From a bacterium (GTDB lineage: Bacteria > Oederibacteriota > JAJYGY01): a stretch of 5,072 nucleotides of DNA. Positions 4,794 through 5,072 of the stretch are shown one piece after another; the stretch's first letter is position 1; the number at the start of each line of letters is the position of its first letter. Under the pieces are notes generated by a model. The model had not been told where the DNA came from and made no database searches. It saw only the letters and a list, made by a program, of their open reading frames with translations. A program made the translations under genes and the position numbers. The stretch is taken from contig JAJYGY010000330.1 in the NCBI GenBank assembly GCA_021790555.1, positions 1-5,072 on the forward strand. The letters are read 5' to 3'.

Positions 4794-4822
4794 GCCGGCA
4801 GGCGGTCGGTTGAAAAATTTTC
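4794..4822 (+). other. Hairpin-like and AT-rich element in the rpsH/rplF gap
   Basis: GCCGGC (4794-4799) can pair with GTCGGT (4805-4810), with two G-U pairs and a 5-nt loop. It is followed at once by GAAAAATTTTC (4812-4822), an A/T inverted repeat. This is the most AT-rich spot in a GC-rich window. The stem is weak and the T-run is only four, so it is not called a terminator. A TTGAAA hexamer at 4810-4815 resembles a -35 box, but no acceptable -10 box lies 16-18 nt downstream. Function unknown. Confidence 0.25.
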
Positions 4823-4842
4823 ATTTGCGGGAGTTTTGAACC

Positions 4843-5072
4843 ATGTCGCGTATTGGACGGATGCCAATCATCGTTCCGCCCGGGGTGAAGGTGACGGTCT
4901 CGGAAGGCGAGGTTCAGGTGCAGGGGCCCAAGGGAAAGCTGTCCAGGCAGGTCCATCCCAACATCCGGGTGGAGACCAAGGACGGCCAGGTGCTGGTGAC
5001 CAGGAGCACGGAGGAGAAATTCGACAAGTCCCTTCACGGGCTCACGCGCGCGCTGATCCAGAACATGGTCTC
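4843..5072 (+). CDS. rplF: 50S ribosomal protein L6, N-terminal part (3' end outside window)
   Basis: L6 lies near the sarcin-ricin loop and L7/L12 stalk base of the 50S subunit, at the translation-factor binding site. The window holds 76 full codons plus two bases; bacterial L6 is about 180 residues, so well over half is missing. The N-terminus MSRIGRMPIIVPPGVKV is typical, followed by VQVQGPKGKLS (25-34) and the end of the first L6 repeat, LHGLTRALIQNMV (64-76), which matches the family pattern HGLxRxLxxNMV. ATG 4843 is preceded by GGGAG (4829-4833) at 9 nt. It follows rpsH after 49 nt, in canonical spc order, and rplR would be expected next. Confidence 0.97.
   Translation, partial: MSRIGRMPIIVPPGVKVTVSEGEVQVQGPKGKLSRQVHPNIRVETKDGQVLVTRSTEEKFDKSLHGLTRALIQNMV

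Noticed and set aside
4810..4839. Possible promoter with TTGAAA as -35 before rplF
   Set aside because: No TATAAT-like hexamer lies 16-18 nt downstream, and the gap is inside a tightly packed operon.
1..5072. Mobile elements, CRISPR repeats, tRNA or rRNA genes, or an embedded novel system
   Set aside because: Every stretch over 49 nt is accounted for by ribosomal-protein genes in canonical order. No direct repeats, terminal inverted repeats, tRNA cloverleaf or foreign composition were seen.

Overview
The window is a segment of the bacterial S10-spc ribosomal-protein gene cluster. All genes lie on the + strand in the canonical bacterial order: rplB (3' part), rpsS, rplV, rpsC, rplP, rpmC, rpsQ, rplN, rplX, rplE, rpsZ (zinc-type S14), rpsH, rplF (5' part). 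Eleven genes are complete and two are cut by the window edges. Nothing suggests a mobile element, CRISPR array, RNA gene, toxin/defence locus or horizontally acquired insert.

Organism: a GC-rich bacterium, with strong G/C preference at third codon positions. The protein forms are bacterial (bacterial L2, L14 and S17 signatures, short L29, KH type 2 S3). S14 is the 61-residue form with four Cys, not the roughly 100-residue form of enteric proteobacteria. The phylum cannot be fixed by eye; a GC-rich, non-gammaproteobacterial lineage is the safe statement.

Layout: 1-486 is the C-terminal 161 codons of L2. 513-2856 holds the rest of the S10-operon part (S19, L22, S3, L16, L29, S17). 2882 to the end holds the spc part (L14, L24, L5, S14, S8, L6). 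Spacing is tight: rpsC and rplP overlap by 32 nt, rplP and rpmC overlap by 4 nt (ATGA), and the other gaps run from 12 to 49 nt. There is no gene-free stretch beyond 49 nt. No convincing promoter or strong intrinsic terminator is visible inside, so one polycistronic transcript is the simplest reading.

The products are structural parts of both subunits. S19, S3, S14 and S8 belong to the small-subunit head and platform, and S17 to the body. L2, L22, L16, L29, L14, L24, L5 and L6 surround the peptidyl transferase centre, the exit tunnel, the central protuberance and the factor-binding region. Co-expression supplies them in matched amounts.

No new biological system is visible. The points worth a second look are small departures inside conserved proteins: a three-residue insertion in the L22 tunnel hairpin at the site of a known E. 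coli macrolide-resistance deletion, several substitutions next to the L2 active-site-proximal histidine, and an S3 tail that runs into rplP. There are also hairpin-like elements at gene junctions, one of them exactly where E. coli splits its S10 and spc operons.
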